This document shows, piece by piece, positions 37,467 to 54,215 of a stretch of DNA of 64,000 nucleotides (position 1 is its first letter; every line of letters begins with the position of its first letter). Where the stretch lies: contig NC_090767.1 in assembly GCF_036898095.1 (NCBI RefSeq), positions 37,073,299-37,137,298 on the forward strand, written 5' to 3'. The notes under the pieces were generated by a model, which saw only the letters and a list, made by a program, of their open reading frames with translations, did not search any database and was not told the origin of the DNA. The position numbers and the translations under genes are program-made. Origin of the DNA: Palaemon carinicauda (lineage: Eukaryota; Arthropoda; Malacostraca; Decapoda; Palaemonidae).

Positions 37467-37467
<1 letters not shown>

Positions 37468-40071
37468 ATATCCGGGTTTAGTTACTGATGCATGCCAAAC
37501 TAAGCTGTCTGATGCATACTGCAGTCTTGACAGTATGCAAAAATCAGCATGGTGAAAATCAAGAATGTATGTTGTAATCCTTATTATCACCCATCAAAAT
37601 TGTACCGAATTTTCTATGACCAGCAATATATAACATGTAAACACTTTCACATGGCAATCACATCAACTTTTGGTGGGGTGTTGACCACCTCTAAAGATAA
37701 TTCAATCAAGATTGAACCTAAAGTTTACTAAAAGTTCTACCGACGACAACATCTCCATTACACTTGATAATCGACTCCCTTCAGCAATGAAAATCCCTTT
37801 CAGAGACCAGTCCACCACCTAATTACGAATATTTACCAAGAAATCAATTATTCTAAATATATGTGTCAGTATCTTCAACGCTAAATGTAGTTTCAATTTC
37901 ACAATTCTACTCAAGAATACATGAAAATTACCAACGCCATTTATCAAGGATTCAGTAATCAAAATTTCATGCAAGATTGAATTAGGTGTCTTTAAACTCT
38001 GAACGAATATGAATTTAATCCTAATAATATAACGGACTACCTATATCCATTATCAAAATACTACACATTAGCCAAAGACCAAGTGAAACTGGTGGAAAGA
38101 ACTAAATATTCTAGAAATCCTTAATTCTTAAATTTATCAGAAGTTTAACGACATATCTTAAGTCACGAAATCTCACTTAGGAATGCATATAGTCTTCAAA
38201 ATCACATCTTCAGTTAAATTAATTGTACACAAATGTTATATCCTTGTCTATAGAAAGAAATCGTAATCGAAAAAAATTTAATCTTTAAAAGTCTTCCTCC
38301 ATAATTGTGAAAAATAGAATGTCCCTGCCAGGCAGTTTCCTCCTAAATGTCTTCATATAAGTAGCAAACGCTACAGTATGTCACTTGCCTGAAGGGGATG
38401 TAAAAGTGATGATGATTGGCCGGGGAAATCGCTGCCAGTGATTGATTGCCAGGAGTGATCGACAAGATTGACAGCTTTTGACTGAAAAGGCTGTTGCCTT
38501 GATCAATCCCAGGGCTTTTGTGTTTCATGCCAGGTTCTTGGAAGATGTTCAACTTGGCTTTCGGATTTTATCTACTTTTTCAGAGATAGAAAGTGAGGAA
38601 ACAGTACTTTTGAAGAGATTAAACTAAAGACTTTCGTCATATTACTAATTCATATACAAAATTACTGACATATCAATATTGTATACAGAGATAAAGTAAA
38701 TACCAAAAATAGTTTTAGTTAAAATCTATCTTTACCTGACGCACGTCTTAGAGGACTTATTTACTCAAAAAGAAAAAAATATATGACATCGCATCAAAAC
38801 CGGATAATATAACAAAGAAACGCCAAGAAAAAGAGTTACCTTTACGCAAATGGTTTGTTCTCTAATCGTGATCCTCTTCCCAAAAAACAAAAAGGTCTAT
38901 CATAAGAATCTTTTTTTTCCAAAAATCTCAAAGAAACTCAGTAAATTAAGGCCTTTTATAACTTTCCTCATATTATATAAAATACAGTGTTATCAATAAT
39001 AGTGATAAAATGACGATAGTAAAAATATCGTGCGGCAGACAATTAATAATTACAATATATATTGAAGCCAAATAATACCCACATCACTGCGCACCTTATC
39101 TGGGGTTTTCTTTTTCTTTCTTTTTTATTAATGCCAACACTGCAAACAGGAAAGTGATAATAAATCGTAACAAAATTGTATGACTGAAGCTAATAAAACC
39201 GACTGAGAAGAAAATTTTCATTAAATTATGCTGAACGAAATACAGTACAGTAGTAATGGACTTGCAGAAACAAAATTCTCAATTTTCTGAAATTCAGCAC
39301 AAATTTGAAATCTGCCTAAGGTAGGAGAGTTCCGAACCAAATAACTGGGGATTGCATATGCTCCAAACAATGTTACTTGAGACCATTTGTGTAACTTCAT
39401 CTGAAGTAGTCACTTGTGATCACATCCCAAAAAGGTCAAACGCGGCATAACTGGAGAGCTTTTATCAACACAAGTTATGGAAGCGACAGGCAGTTTCTAC
39501 TGAGGTCTTCGATCAATCATAAAAATAAGATCTATGTTCCCGGAAAACCAACGACGTACCCTTTTCGAGAAACTTGCGAAAGTATTTCACAATACGAAAA
39601 CTGCGCAATGGATTGAACAGGTTAGAATGTTAGTCTATTCACTTCATAAAAAAGAATTTGCACATCAACTCGTCTGATATATATTAATATCTATAAGAGA
39701 TTCAGGAGTCGGAACAACCATTTGTCATTATATTGTATAAATAAGAGGAAAATTGATAGGGGAGCTCAGCCCTAACGAGGAATTATCTTTTCAAAATTTT
39801 GTTGAGAAAGATACTTTCTTTAAGAACGTAAAAATCTTTAATGAAGAAATAAATTGCTATATAATACACACTGACAGAATCCATCGCATAGTAACCTTCA
39901 TTAGCAATACCAAGAAGGAATATCACTCCTTCCACTCTCCTTGAGGGATACACTAGCCATCCATTGAGATACTATCGCTTGAGTGTTATTTTGTCCTTTC
40001 ACTGGCTAGACAATACTACATAGGATCCTTCTCTCTAGTTACGGTTCACTTTCCCTTTGCCTACACACACA

Positions 40072-40576
40072 CACACACCGAATAGTCTGGGCCTATTCTT
40101 TAAAGATTCTCCTCTCTCCTCATACACCTGACAACACTGAGATTACCAAATAATTCTTCTTCGCCCAAGGGGTTAACTACTGCACTGTAATAATCCAGTG
40201 GCTACTTTCCTCTTGGTAAGGGTAGAAGAGACACTTTAACTATGGTAAGTAACTCTTCTAGGAGAAGGACACTCCAAAATCAAACCATTGTTCTCTAGTC
40301 TTGGGTAGTGCTATAGCCTCTGTACCATGGTCTTCTACTGTCTTGGGTTAGAGTTCTCTTGCTTGAGGGTACACTCGAGCAAACTATTCTATCTTATTAC
40401 TCTTCCTCTTGTTTTTTAAAGTTTTCATAGTTTATATAGGAAATATTCATTCAAATGTTACAGTTCTTAAAATATTTTATTTTTCCTTGTTTCCTTTCCT
40501 CACTGGGTTATTTCCCCTGTTGGGGCTCTTGGGCTTATGGCATCTTGCTTTTCCATCTAGGCTTGTAGCTTAGCAA

Positions 40577-40647
<71 letters not shown>
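40072..40647 (+). mobile_element. SINE-like element with LINE 3' tail, copy 4
   Basis: Same element in unit 4, with a 70-bp (TAA)n tail and the damaged B-box-like site. Confidence 0.6.
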
Positions 40648-40649
<2 letters not shown>

Positions 40650-40751
40650 TACAACTACAGATTTCTAGCTAACAAACACTACTATAACCGGCTGAAATTT
40701 AGCGTTCGGAAACTTCATAACCTAGCAGAAATCGTTGAGGTAAAAAAAAAC

Positions 40752-40754
<3 letters not shown>

Positions 40755-40826
<72 letters not shown>
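40755..40826. repeat. (GA)n microsatellite, unit 4
   Basis: 72 bp of perfect AG dinucleotides. Confidence 0.98.
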
Positions 40827-40828
<2 letters not shown>

Positions 40829-42326
40829 ATGGTAAGTTAAACCAAAGAATCCTTTGGTATTAAAATCCATTAAATTTTCCGCTACAATCACGTGAGAGGA
40901 GATGAGATTAATATAATCACTGTAATTTAAATTGAATTATAGTAAATTTCGTATATGACAGGATTCGAAACGAGGCAGTATATAAGATATCAATAAGAAA
41001 TGCATTTCTCACGAAACAAAAGATGTAAATTTTTCTAAACTAACAAAAAAAGATTAAGGTAAATTCGAGAAATTGTAAAGCTTTGGTAATATAATTGATA
41101 TGAATAATAGCTAATACGGATGATCGATACTTAATAAATTATAAACTGAATATTAAATCACTTAATAAAATAAAGATAATCACCAAGTTGATAAATGAAA
41201 AGTGTTTCGACTTAATACGATGGCTGAATCTTTGTCTTAATGATTTTCACATATAAAATAACCACAAAAACACAAGATTTCCTTCATCTTCCGAGAGAGG
41301 GCATGTTACGGGGGGGGGGGGGGGGGTGTTAGCGGTTTTCGTCCTCAATGACTCTTCTCCTCTCAAGAAAATAAAATTAACTATTACAAGTTTTGAATAT
41401 ACTGAAAAAAAATTTATACCAAAATAATAAATATTGATTGTAATAGTTTTCAAACCTACATCCCAATAAACATGAATGAAAACTCGAGTTAGCGACCTAG
41501 TTGCGTCAGCGGACTGTTATTTGTCTCTCAGCGCTCAGATATATAATATAAAATACGTGGATATCATATCAGAAAAATTGCCTTTATAAATAAATATAAT
41601 GTATGAATATTCTGTTATGACTCTTGTGATTAGCTGCGTTATCAACATTAGTGATTAATGCAACTATCTATTACAATTGCCCCAAGTACAGAGCTTAGAA
41701 GTTACAAAACATGATAAGAGGCGGAACATTGATAAAACATCTTCTACCTCGACTGATGATTAAAGGCTATCCATAAGAAGTCGAAGAATCTTTTCTTTTT
41801 TCCCCCAAAGTTTTCGGATTTGACAGTGCTGACTGTGCTACACGTAGGTCATGTAAGCCACTGGGGTTTTCCGTACGTGGAGCGAAAGTATACAACAAAT
41901 AATGTAAACTAATAAACCGATTGATATAAGATATAATCTTCATAAATATAGGAGTTTATTCATGCGTTAATAAACAAAACATCTTTGACGTTCATGATAA
42001 AATAAAAAGGTTATAACGATTCAATTGTGAACCTACTAATTTATAAAATTTATGCCGATTTCTTTTTTATAGAAATACTATATATTGTTGAAACTTACGA
42101 TTATAAAATAAATATTTTTCTAATCGTAAAACTTTGTACAGAAATCATATCTAGGAATGACTGACTTGCAAGTTACAATGAAACGCATCCTACAGAATTT
42201 CGGTTAGAATTAGTTTTCCTTAACCCGGTAGGAGCTGAAGTGCGAATTAGAAAGACATCAAACCACCTAACCAATTCATAAATTTCGTCTAAAATGAAGT
42301 ATATAATAAAAAAAAAAATAGCAGCA

Positions 42327-42689
42327 AATTTCGCTACAAGAATTTGCCACCAATTGCGTACCTGGGTTGTACCAAAATGTTTTTATTTTTTTAATGATCA
42401 AATTGTATTTCTTTTCTGCTGAAGCATAAACTCTGCCCAACAGCTTTTGGCCGAGTATAGTTATTAAGTCAAATTTGATCTGTTACCCTTCCAAAGATGA
42501 TAAGCCTTCTTTTTCCTCAATTAAAAGAGTCTATAATCATCATTGAACCAGGGTTTATTTTTTTTTTCGCTCAGTATTTCAACACACAAGAAAGGATACG
42601 CCTATCTATTCTGTTGACCAAACTCTCATTCAAGAGAACAACAGGGTCAACACTTTCAAACAACTGTGCCCAATTCAAATGCAAAAGAT
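42327..42689 (-). mobile_element. Antisense LINE relic, unit 4
   Basis: Unit-4 copy of the same internal LINE fragment, with the same landmarks. Confidence 0.8.
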
Positions 42690-43535
42690 CACAAGGGAGG
42701 GGTAAGGTTAATAGAAAGGAAGAGAATTATTAAAGGAGAAATGGGGTTATGGTGGTATGCGGTTACTGATACTCCAATAAAAATTACTCTTTTTAGATAT
42801 AGATGGTTGGTGAAGTGGTTTATAGTTCATAGAATTAAACAAATGAAAAAGAGTGTGGGTGTATTGGATTTCTTCCCAGCAGACATATTGCACTATGTTC
42901 ATGCAAAATGCGAAAAAAAGGATGTCTTTGCGAAATAGTGGTATATCAATATCATCTCCACTACGGACGACGCGTATTCGGAAATTGACGAAATTTTTAC
43001 TGCAAGGCGTCTCACTTGTTTATAACCAAGATTTTCGGTTCACATATACCTTCAGAGGACATTTCTTTATTCGGAATTATTTATGATAACAATCTTTTTA
43101 GTCTTAGTAATTTACTAATAACTCTTTCCTTACGCCAAAGTGCTTGTTGTTTAACAAAATTTTACATGATAGGAATTCCACATAAAATTTTATTCATATA
43201 TCTCCAACTATACATCCACAATCATTTAGTATCATTCCTTAAACCTACTTCATTTGTTTTATGTTCAAAGGTTCCAATCACTCGTTCGTTGTTTTCTCTT
43301 CAAACAACTTGAATAACCCAAGAGCCTTGATTTTCATTCGAAATAAAAACTAATCATAAACCGAAAATACCAAGAAATAAAAAAGATTTTAAAATAGGTC
43401 CTAACCTCTTCAATCATGAGATACGTGAAAGCCTTCAATAGAAACTAGAGCTGAATTGGAGGAAAACCTATAAAACGAATTGGTAATTATCATCGAATGT
43501 GCTGTTATGAAAAGGGGAAAATTCTGTGAAAATAA

Positions 43536-43917
<382 letters not shown>

Positions 43918-44081
43918 TTGTTTCACGAATGTGAAAATCATTTTATCATAACAAAAGTAGAATAGGCCCTTGACAATTGTGTAAAAACTAGATAACATTT
44001 TAAAACAATATCTCGACCATTTTCTTTTGAACTACTGACATGAAGCAATAGATCCAATCTGAATTGACAACTACTGATCAT

Positions 44082-47000
44082 CCCTGGAACGGTACAGTGG
44101 GTCGTTCGCGACCCCGAGCGTAAAAAAAAAACAGGTTTTTCTCACGTGACTCACCCCCGTGACTGAATTTGTGGGTGATCGACCTGCAGTAGGTGTCTCG
44201 CCTACACGCTCTAGTAGTGTCCAGATGTGCATTGCTGTAGCTGTACTCCTTCCCCGATTTCTGAGACGCGTCGGGGTCGAGCGCGACCGAGTTTACCCTT
44301 CTAAGGTAATTTGCATAATTATCAAAGTTATTACGTATTATGAAATTATCGTAGAATGGTGCAACTTGTATAGGTTATCAGTTGTGGAAAGTCTTGGTGG
44401 ATTGTTTGGCTACCATGTGCATGATTTTTTTTTAGTTAAAATGTCGTTCATCACCACGAGGACCATTTTACCGCGAGTGCCCCTTTTTCATTTTTTTTCA
44501 TTTTTTTGCCAAGTCATTTTTCCGTAAGATATTGCCAAATAGTGTCGTAAAACTTTTGCTTTTTTAGTGCTGTTTTTTTTCAATATTTGTAAAAATTTAC
44601 TACGTAGTAAGGAATTGCCGTATATTATTCATTTTTTTTTTTCATGTTTATGTGTTAGAAAGTGTGCCTTGATGGTTGGGCTAACACGTGCATGTCTTTT
44701 TTTTTTATCTGAGATGCCGTATATTAGAATGTTGGGCATTTTACCGCGAGTGCCCCTTTTTCATTTTTTTGCCAAGTCATTTTTTCGTGAGATATTGCCA
44801 AATAGTGTCGTAAAACTTTTGCTTTTTTAGTGTTGGAAAGTGTGTCTAAATGATCTGGCTACCCATGCGTGACTTTTTTTTTTGTCAGATACGACGTAGT
44901 TATTGGTATATTGGGTATTTAACTGCGGTTGCCAATTTCTGTTTTTTTTCAATATTTGTAAAAATTTACTACGTAGTAAGGAATTGAAGTATATTATTGA
45001 TTTTTTTTTCATGTTTATGTGTTAGAAAGTGTGCCTTGATGGTTGGGCTAACACGTGCATGTCTTTTTTTTTATCTGAGATGCCGTATATTAGAATGTTG
45101 GGCATTTTTCCGCGAGTGCCCCTTTTTATTTTTTTTTTGCATTTTTTTGCTTAGTCATGTTACCGTAAGGAATTGGCAAGTAGTGTCGCAAAACTTATAT
45201 TTTTATAGTGTTGGAAAGTGTTTCTAGATGATCTGGCTACCCATGCCTATCTTTTTTTTAGCCAGATATAGCGTATATATAGGTATGTGTTCGATTTTCC
45301 TGTGATTGCCATATTTTCGTTTTTTTCCCATTTCTTTCAAAATTACTACTTACTAAGGAACTATCACAGAGTAATGATTCATTTAGATGTTTATTTGTCA
45401 GAAAATGTGCCTTGATGGTTTGCCTAGCACGTGGCTGAAATTTTTTTTTCTGAAATGCGTATAATAAAATGTTGGCCATTTTTCCGCGAGTGCCCCTTTT
45501 TATTTGTTTTTCATTTTTTTACTTAGTCATGTTACCGTAAGGAATTGGCAAGAAGTGTCACAAAACTTATATTTTTATATTGTTGGAAAGTGTTTCTAGA
45601 TGATCTGGCTACCCATGCCTATCTTTTTTTTTAGCCAGATATGGCGTATATATAGGTATGTGTTCGATTTTCCTGTGATTGCCATTTTTTCGTTTTTTCC
45701 CATTTCTTTCAAAATTACTACATACTAAGGAACTATCACAGAGTAATGAATGATTCATTTATATGTTTATTTGTCGGAAAATGTACCTTGATGGTTTGCC
45801 TAGCACGTGGCTGAAATTTTTTTTTCTTCTGAAATGCCGTATATTAGAATGGCCATTTTTCCGCGAGTGCCCCTTTTTATTTGTTTTGCATTTTTTTGCT
45901 TAGTCATGTTACCGTAAGGAATTGGCAAGTAGTGTCGCAAAACTTATAATTTTATAGTGTTGGAAAGTGTTTCTAGATGATCTTGCTACCCATGCCTATC
46001 TTTTTTTTTAGCCAGATATGGCGTATATATAGGTATGTGTTCGATTTTCCTGTGATTGCCATTTTTTCGTTTTTTCCCATTTCTTTCAAAATTACTACGT
46101 ACTAAGGAACTATCACAGAGTAATGATTCATTTAGATGATTACTTGTCGGAAAATGTGCCTTGATGGTTTGCCTAGTACGTGGCTGAAATTTTTTTTTCG
46201 GAAATGCCTTATATTAGAATGTTGGCCATTTTTCCGCGAGTGCTTTTTTTTATTGGTTTTGCATTTTTTTGCTTAGTCATGTTACCGTAAGGAATTGGCA
46301 AGAAGTGTCGCAAAACTTGTATTTTTATAGTGTTGGAAAGCGTTTCTAGATGATCTGGCTACCCATGCCTATCTTTATTTTTAGCCAGATATGGCTTATA
46401 TATAGGTATGTGTTCGATTTTCCTGCGATTGCCACTTTTTCGTTTTTTCCCATTTCTTTCAAAATTACTACGTACTAAGGAACTATCACAGAGTAATGAT
46501 TCCTCTAGATGTTTATTTGTCGGAAAATTTTGTTTACTTCTTTTTTGATTGAATATCATCAAATTTTTTTAGCTAAAATATTAGATTGTTTTACATTTTT
46601 TTTTCGATTTTATTTCCCTTCAAAAAATTTTTTTGGGTCAAAATTTTAATTTTATAGTCGTAAAATAATCGACAATTATCCAGCAACCCACCATACAATT
46701 TTTATGCATATCCAAGAATAATTAGATTAGTAAATAACACCTTGAAATTGACATACCCTTCCTACATTTCAAGTGGCAGATTAGGGAGTCTGAGTCAGTG
46801 TGGTTGGCGGCCATTTTGTGGACATATCCGAAGCGTAAGTTGCCCTATCTATATATATTCTTGTTCCCTATAGAATTTGTGATATTTTGGTATATTTTTA
46901 CCTGCATAAATATCATATTATATATTAAATATATGTATTTGTTTACGAAATTTCTAAGTACTCAAAAAATTACCTTTAGATATGGCCCCTGATATATATG

Positions 47001-47531
47001 TAATTTACAAAATAATGAAGATTTTTTTACATATTTCTATTTTAGGATAACATATGTTTATTCCCTAAAAAAATTAGCCACTTCCTATTTCATTTGGGTA
47101 CCCAAGAAAATTCATGAAATTTGGACAAATTTTTTTGGCCAAAAAAAGTTACCCTTTTTTTCTCATTTCAGATCTTCACCTCCATGGGTCTGACTTCATC
47201 CAAAATACATCAAGATGTGTCCTAAACATTCAAGAATCAATTCCTAAAAGGATTTGTGTATATATGTATAAACTTTTTTTATGAATTTTTATGTAAGGTC
47301 TTTTTTCTTTTCTACTTAATTTGTTTAAATATTTATAATAAATAGTTTTTCTGCAGATGAGTAGTATTCATCTTTACAGTTGTTTTAAGCATTCTTTGAA
47401 GTTTTTTTTTGGCAAAAGAAAAAAGGAGGTTACTGCAAAAACTGATTTTTCAGGAATTTGTTTTGGCGTCGGGGTCGCTCGCGTCCGAGTATACCCTTAA
47501 AGGGGTGTCCGAGGAGCGTACCTATCCAGGG
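44082..47531 (+). mobile_element. TIR-bounded element, copy 4 (3,450 bp)
   Basis: Same ends, length and internal satellite as copies 2 and 3. Confidence 0.55.
44371..46534 (+). repeat. ~373-bp dimeric satellite, unit 4
   Basis: Matches the unit-2 array in length and landmarks. Confidence 0.85.
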
Positions 47532-47842
47532 TTAACCTGCAGCCAATCCTCAAGCACATTAACATGACTTCTCTGGATATAAATAGCTAAATTCAATCAA
47601 TTCTCTCTTGCATGCGATGGCTGCAGCAAACTAGCAGCATTCTCTCATCATTTTCACAAGCAAGGAATATTTCTTAACCCCACAATCTTTTTAAGATGAT
47701 CATGATATTAGGTGTACTGTATAGAGAAGTTATCAGCAGCAATTAACGTATACCCATCTATTTGTGTTTATACATACGTATACATAAACGAAGTGTATAT
47801 ATGCGCAAGCGTGTATACATACGCATAAAAACAGTGTGTATG

Positions 47843-47962
<120 letters not shown>

Positions 47963-48896
47963 AAGTAATTGAAGAATTCCTTGTCTTCCAAGTGCTTCGA
48001 TATTTACGCGGAATGTGCTGGGGTATATTTTTAATTTTCAAGAATGTATACAATGACCAAATCTTTTAGGACCTGTAGGACACAGGTCTTTCCTGCAGTA
48101 AAAGAGCCCTAAAGGGAAAGCAATGAAGTAAAGCAATATAAAGCTACACTTGAAAGTTACCATTTTATTCACATTTTTAAAGATGTATTTGAACTAAGGA
48201 TTTTGATTAGATTCTGGAACTTGGGCCATAAGACCTGACACTGAGACTTGGGAGACCATTCAGTGCCCATATGAAACTTTGGAAACCCTGAGTAGCCAAA
48301 TGAACTAAAAATAAGAAATTGGACAGGAAGAGGGAAGAAATGGGACCAGAGGTATAGTGAAAAGCTAAAAAGCGAATACTGAAGGAACGCAGCACATATG
48401 AGTTTCACTGATGGAACTACTCATCCCTTTCCTTACCAAGGAGGTTCCTTACTCTTTACGGCGAAAATACGTACTTAAAATGATGATTTTTTTTCACACA
48501 GACACCTGAAACTGGCATTCTACTATTCTGCATTATTATGAAGATTTCAACCATATAAATATTTTCCTTTCAACAGACTCTCAACAGACATAGAAGACCT
48601 CAGGCACATTTTTAAAAAAGTCATTGGCGTCAATAAATTATAACTATAATCCCTCTAAAGGGTTATGCGAGGATCCTTTATTACCGAAATCTATATTTGC
48701 TGTTGAATTAGAGGCAAAATTAAGCCTTATATTTCCTTCATGTATCTCCTCCTTCGGCCAGAAGGAAATCTTTTATCTGCAACATTGAGTTTCAGATCTA
48801 TAAACAATTTAAATGGATCGAGAACTCTCTCTGACTCGAACCTATCAATTCTACATCCTTAACGAAATAAGATTGCCAAAAAACTAGTCAATAAAT

Positions 48897-48898
<2 letters not shown>

Positions 48899-48978
<80 letters not shown>
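48899..48978. repeat. (CT)n microsatellite, unit 4
   Basis: 80 bp of perfect CT. Confidence 0.98.
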
Positions 48979-48979
<1 letters not shown>

Positions 48980-51000
48980 ATATCCGGGTTTAGTTACTGA
49001 TGCATGCCAAACTAAGCTGTCTGATGCATACTGCAGTCTTGACAGTATGCAAAAATCAGCATGGTGAAAATCAAGAATGTATGTTGTAATCCTTATTATC
49101 ACCCATCAAAATTGTACCGAATTTTCTATGACCAGCAATATATAACATGTAAACACTTTCACATGGCAATCACATCAACTTTTGGTGGGGTGTTGACCAC
49201 CTCTAAAGATAATTCAATCAAGATTGAACCTAAAGTTTACTAAAAGTTCTACCGACGACAACATCTCCATTACACTTGATAATCGACTCCCTTCAGCAAT
49301 GAAAATCCCTTTCAGAGACCAGTCCACCACCTAATTACGAATATTTACCAAGAAATCAATTATTCTAAATATATGTGTCAGTATCTTCAACGCTAAATGT
49401 AGTTTCAATTTCACAATTCTACTCAAGAATACATGAAAATTACCAACGCCATTTATCAAGGATTCAGTAATCAAAATTTCATGCAAGATTGAATTAGGTG
49501 TCTTTAAACTCTGAACGAATATGAATTTAATCCTAATAATATAACGGACTACCTATATCCATTATCAAAATACTACACATTAGCCAAAGACCAAGTGAAA
49601 CTGGTGGAAAGAACTAAATATTCTAGAAATCCTTAATTCTTAAATTTATCAGAAGTTTAACGACATATCTTAAGTCACGAAATCTCACTTAGGAATGCAT
49701 ATAGTCTTCAAAATCACATCTTCAGTTAAATTAATTGTACACAAATGTTATATCCTTGTCTATAGAAAGAAATCGTAATCGAAAAAAATTTAATCTTTAA
49801 AAGTCTTCCTCCATAATTGTGAAAAATAGAATGTCCCTGCCAGGCAGTTTCCTCCTAAATGTCTTCATATAAGTAGCAAACGCTACAGTATGTCACTTGC
49901 CTGAAGGGGATGTAAAAGTGATGATGATTGGCCGGGGAAATCGCTGCCAGTGATTGATTGCCAGGAGTGATCGACAAGATTGACAGCTTTTGACTGAAAA
50001 GGCTGTTGCCTTGATCAATCCCAGGGCTTTTGTGTTTCATGCCAGGTTCTTGGAAGATGTTCAACTTGGCTTTCGGATTTTATCTACTTTTTCAGAGATA
50101 GAAAGTGAGGAAACAGTACTTTTGAAGAGATTAAACTAAAGACTTTCGTCATATTACTAATTCATATACAAAATTACTGACATATCAATATTGTATACAG
50201 AGATAAAGTAAATACCAAAAATAGTTTTAGTTAAAATCTATCTTTACCTGACGCACGTCTTAGAGGACTTATTTACTCAAAAAGAAAAAAATATATGACA
50301 TCGCATCAAAACCGGATAATATAACAAAGAAACGCCAAGAAAAAGAGTTACCTTTACGCAAATGGTTTGTTCTCTAATCGTGATCCTCTTCCCAAAAAAC
50401 AAAAAGGTCTATCATAAGAATCTTTTTTTTCCAAAAATCTCAAAGAAACTCAGTAAATTAAGGCCTTTTATAACTTTCCTCATATTATATAAAATACAGT
50501 GTTATCAATAATAGTGATAAAATGACGATAGTAAAAATATCGTGCGGCAGACAATTAATAATTACAATATATATTGAAGCCAAATAATACCCACATCACT
50601 GCGCACCTTATCTGGGGTTTTCTTTTTCTTTCTTTTTTATTAATGCCAACACTGCAAACAGGAAAGTGATAATAAATCGTAACAAAATTGTATGACTGAA
50701 GCTAATAAAACCGACTGAGAAGAAAATTTTCATTAAATTATGCTGAACGAAATACAGTACAGTAGTAATGGACTTGCAGAAACAAAATTCTCAATTTTCT
50801 GAAATTCAGCACAAATTTGAAATCTGCCTAAGGTAGGAGAGTTCCGAACCAAATAACTGGGGATTGCATATGCTCCAAACAATGTTACTTGAGACCATTT
50901 GTGTAACTTCATCTGAAGTAGTCACTTGTGATCACATCCCAAAAAGGTCAAACGCGGCATAACTGGAGAGCTTTTATCAACACAAGTTATGGAAGCGACA

Positions 51001-51500
51001 NNNNNNNNNNNNNNNNNNNNNNNNNNNNNNNNNNNNNNNNNNNNNNNNNNNNNNNNNNNNNNNNNNNNNNNNNNNNNNNNNNNNNNNNNNNNNNNNNNNN
51101 NNNNNNNNNNNNNNNNNNNNNNNNNNNNNNNNNNNNNNNNNNNNNNNNNNNNNNNNNNNNNNNNNNNNNNNNNNNNNNNNNNNNNNNNNNNNNNNNNNNN
51201 NNNNNNNNNNNNNNNNNNNNNNNNNNNNNNNNNNNNNNNNNNNNNNNNNNNNNNNNNNNNNNNNNNNNNNNNNNNNNNNNNNNNNNNNNNNNNNNNNNNN
51301 NNNNNNNNNNNNNNNNNNNNNNNNNNNNNNNNNNNNNNNNNNNNNNNNNNNNNNNNNNNNNNNNNNNNNNNNNNNNNNNNNNNNNNNNNNNNNNNNNNNN
51401 NNNNNNNNNNNNNNNNNNNNNNNNNNNNNNNNNNNNNNNNNNNNNNNNNNNNNNNNNNNNNNNNNNNNNNNNNNNNNNNNNNNNNNNNNNNNNNNNNNNN
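51001..51500. other. Assembly gap of exactly 500 N
   Basis: A round-number N run placed where the fourth unit should end. Such gaps usually stand for unknown length. Frames spanning it are meaningless. Confidence 0.99.
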
Positions 51501-52539
51501 AGAGATAGAGGGAGAGAGAGAACAACTTTAGCTTACGGTTGATAATTTCTAGTTATCAGCAAAGCTGGAACCAGGAGAAATGAGGACTAAAAGGAATTAT
51601 ATGTTAATCAAATAGAAACCTCTGAGCAAAGATAATTGATTCTAGTTATATTTCTTTGAAAACATCTCATTTCCAAAAGTCCTCAGAAATGAAACAGAGC
51701 TGATATGAAATCTAAGCTTCATAATAAAACTCATATCTTCAGTCAAGATACTATGCAGGCGAGACTTTCTCATGGCATATATAGATTATATTTTGAAAAC
51801 GGTTAATTAGTAAGGTCATGAATTCAGCTCTTCAGTAATTTTCATTACTTCTTAATGTGGGTTAATAATTCCGAAAAATAGAACAAGAGTTTCTTTTCTT
51901 CTAATCCTTTGATTGTTTGAGATTTTTTCAGCAACTGCATTCATTCTTTTTCCTCTCACATTATCCTAAATGAGCTCTTCATATTTTTTTTTAAACAATT
52001 GGATCTTAATTTTTTTTCTTTTTTTTTTTTGAATCGTACTAATCTTTGTGATAAGCAAGTCAATATGTAATTTGTGAAAGAAATTTTACTCTGCACCGAC
52101 GATCTGTTCCATGTCTCTTATAGTAAATAAGTACGTAATAGTAAAACATTGACTCAGAATTAACATCTACTTGTCAAATTTTATTCGAGCCTTTATTTAT
52201 ATGCATCATAAATTAATATTTATATAGGTATTGCAAATTGCTATCAATCATGTCATCAAACAGAATTTTTTTTCTTTTTTCAAGAAACCGGATAAGATAT
52301 ACAAGAGACTGTAGTCGTAAGAGCTCTTGACACAATTCTTCAGTGTAATTAAGTAAAATTAACATTTTTTTTACCTTTACTAACGCATAAATAGGGTTTA
52401 TGAGTCAATAGATATCAGTTATATTAATTCTAGAAAATAAAACAATTTGTGGAAGTTCATGGAATCATCTGTTTACTTTGGCGCATGCTAGAATTATAAT
52501 TATGTTTGCCTTTTGAATCAATATAACAGATTATAGTTC
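51501..52539. other. No recognisable feature
   Basis: AT-rich sequence beginning with a short GA-rich stretch at the gap edge. No homology to the 11.5-kb unit and no frame worth calling. Confidence 0.6.
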
Positions 52540-53660
<1,121 letters not shown>

Positions 53661-53971
53661 TACTGTTGAGCTATATATCATAATAAAAGTTTTATTTCCC
53701 TATCCACATTGTTCTTTTTAAAGTAATGATGATAAAAACAATTTCTTTAATATTTTTATTTGAAATTACATTTACAAAAGTCAAATAACTTTGAATAACC
53801 TGAGAACCTCAGCATTAACTGGTCCATTACAGGACAAATACCTTGGACATGTGTTTTTATTGGGATCTGTTTGTGGCTTCTCTATGCTAATCTATATCTT
53901 TAAATTTCCATATGTAGCCAACCTTATCTATTATCTTTCTTTCTCTGCCTCTCATATATAATAGTATAAGG

Positions 53972-54215
<244 letters not shown>

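Noticed and set aside
50928..51542. Open frames of 180-204 codons across the N gap
   Set aside because: They consist almost wholly of N and carry no information.
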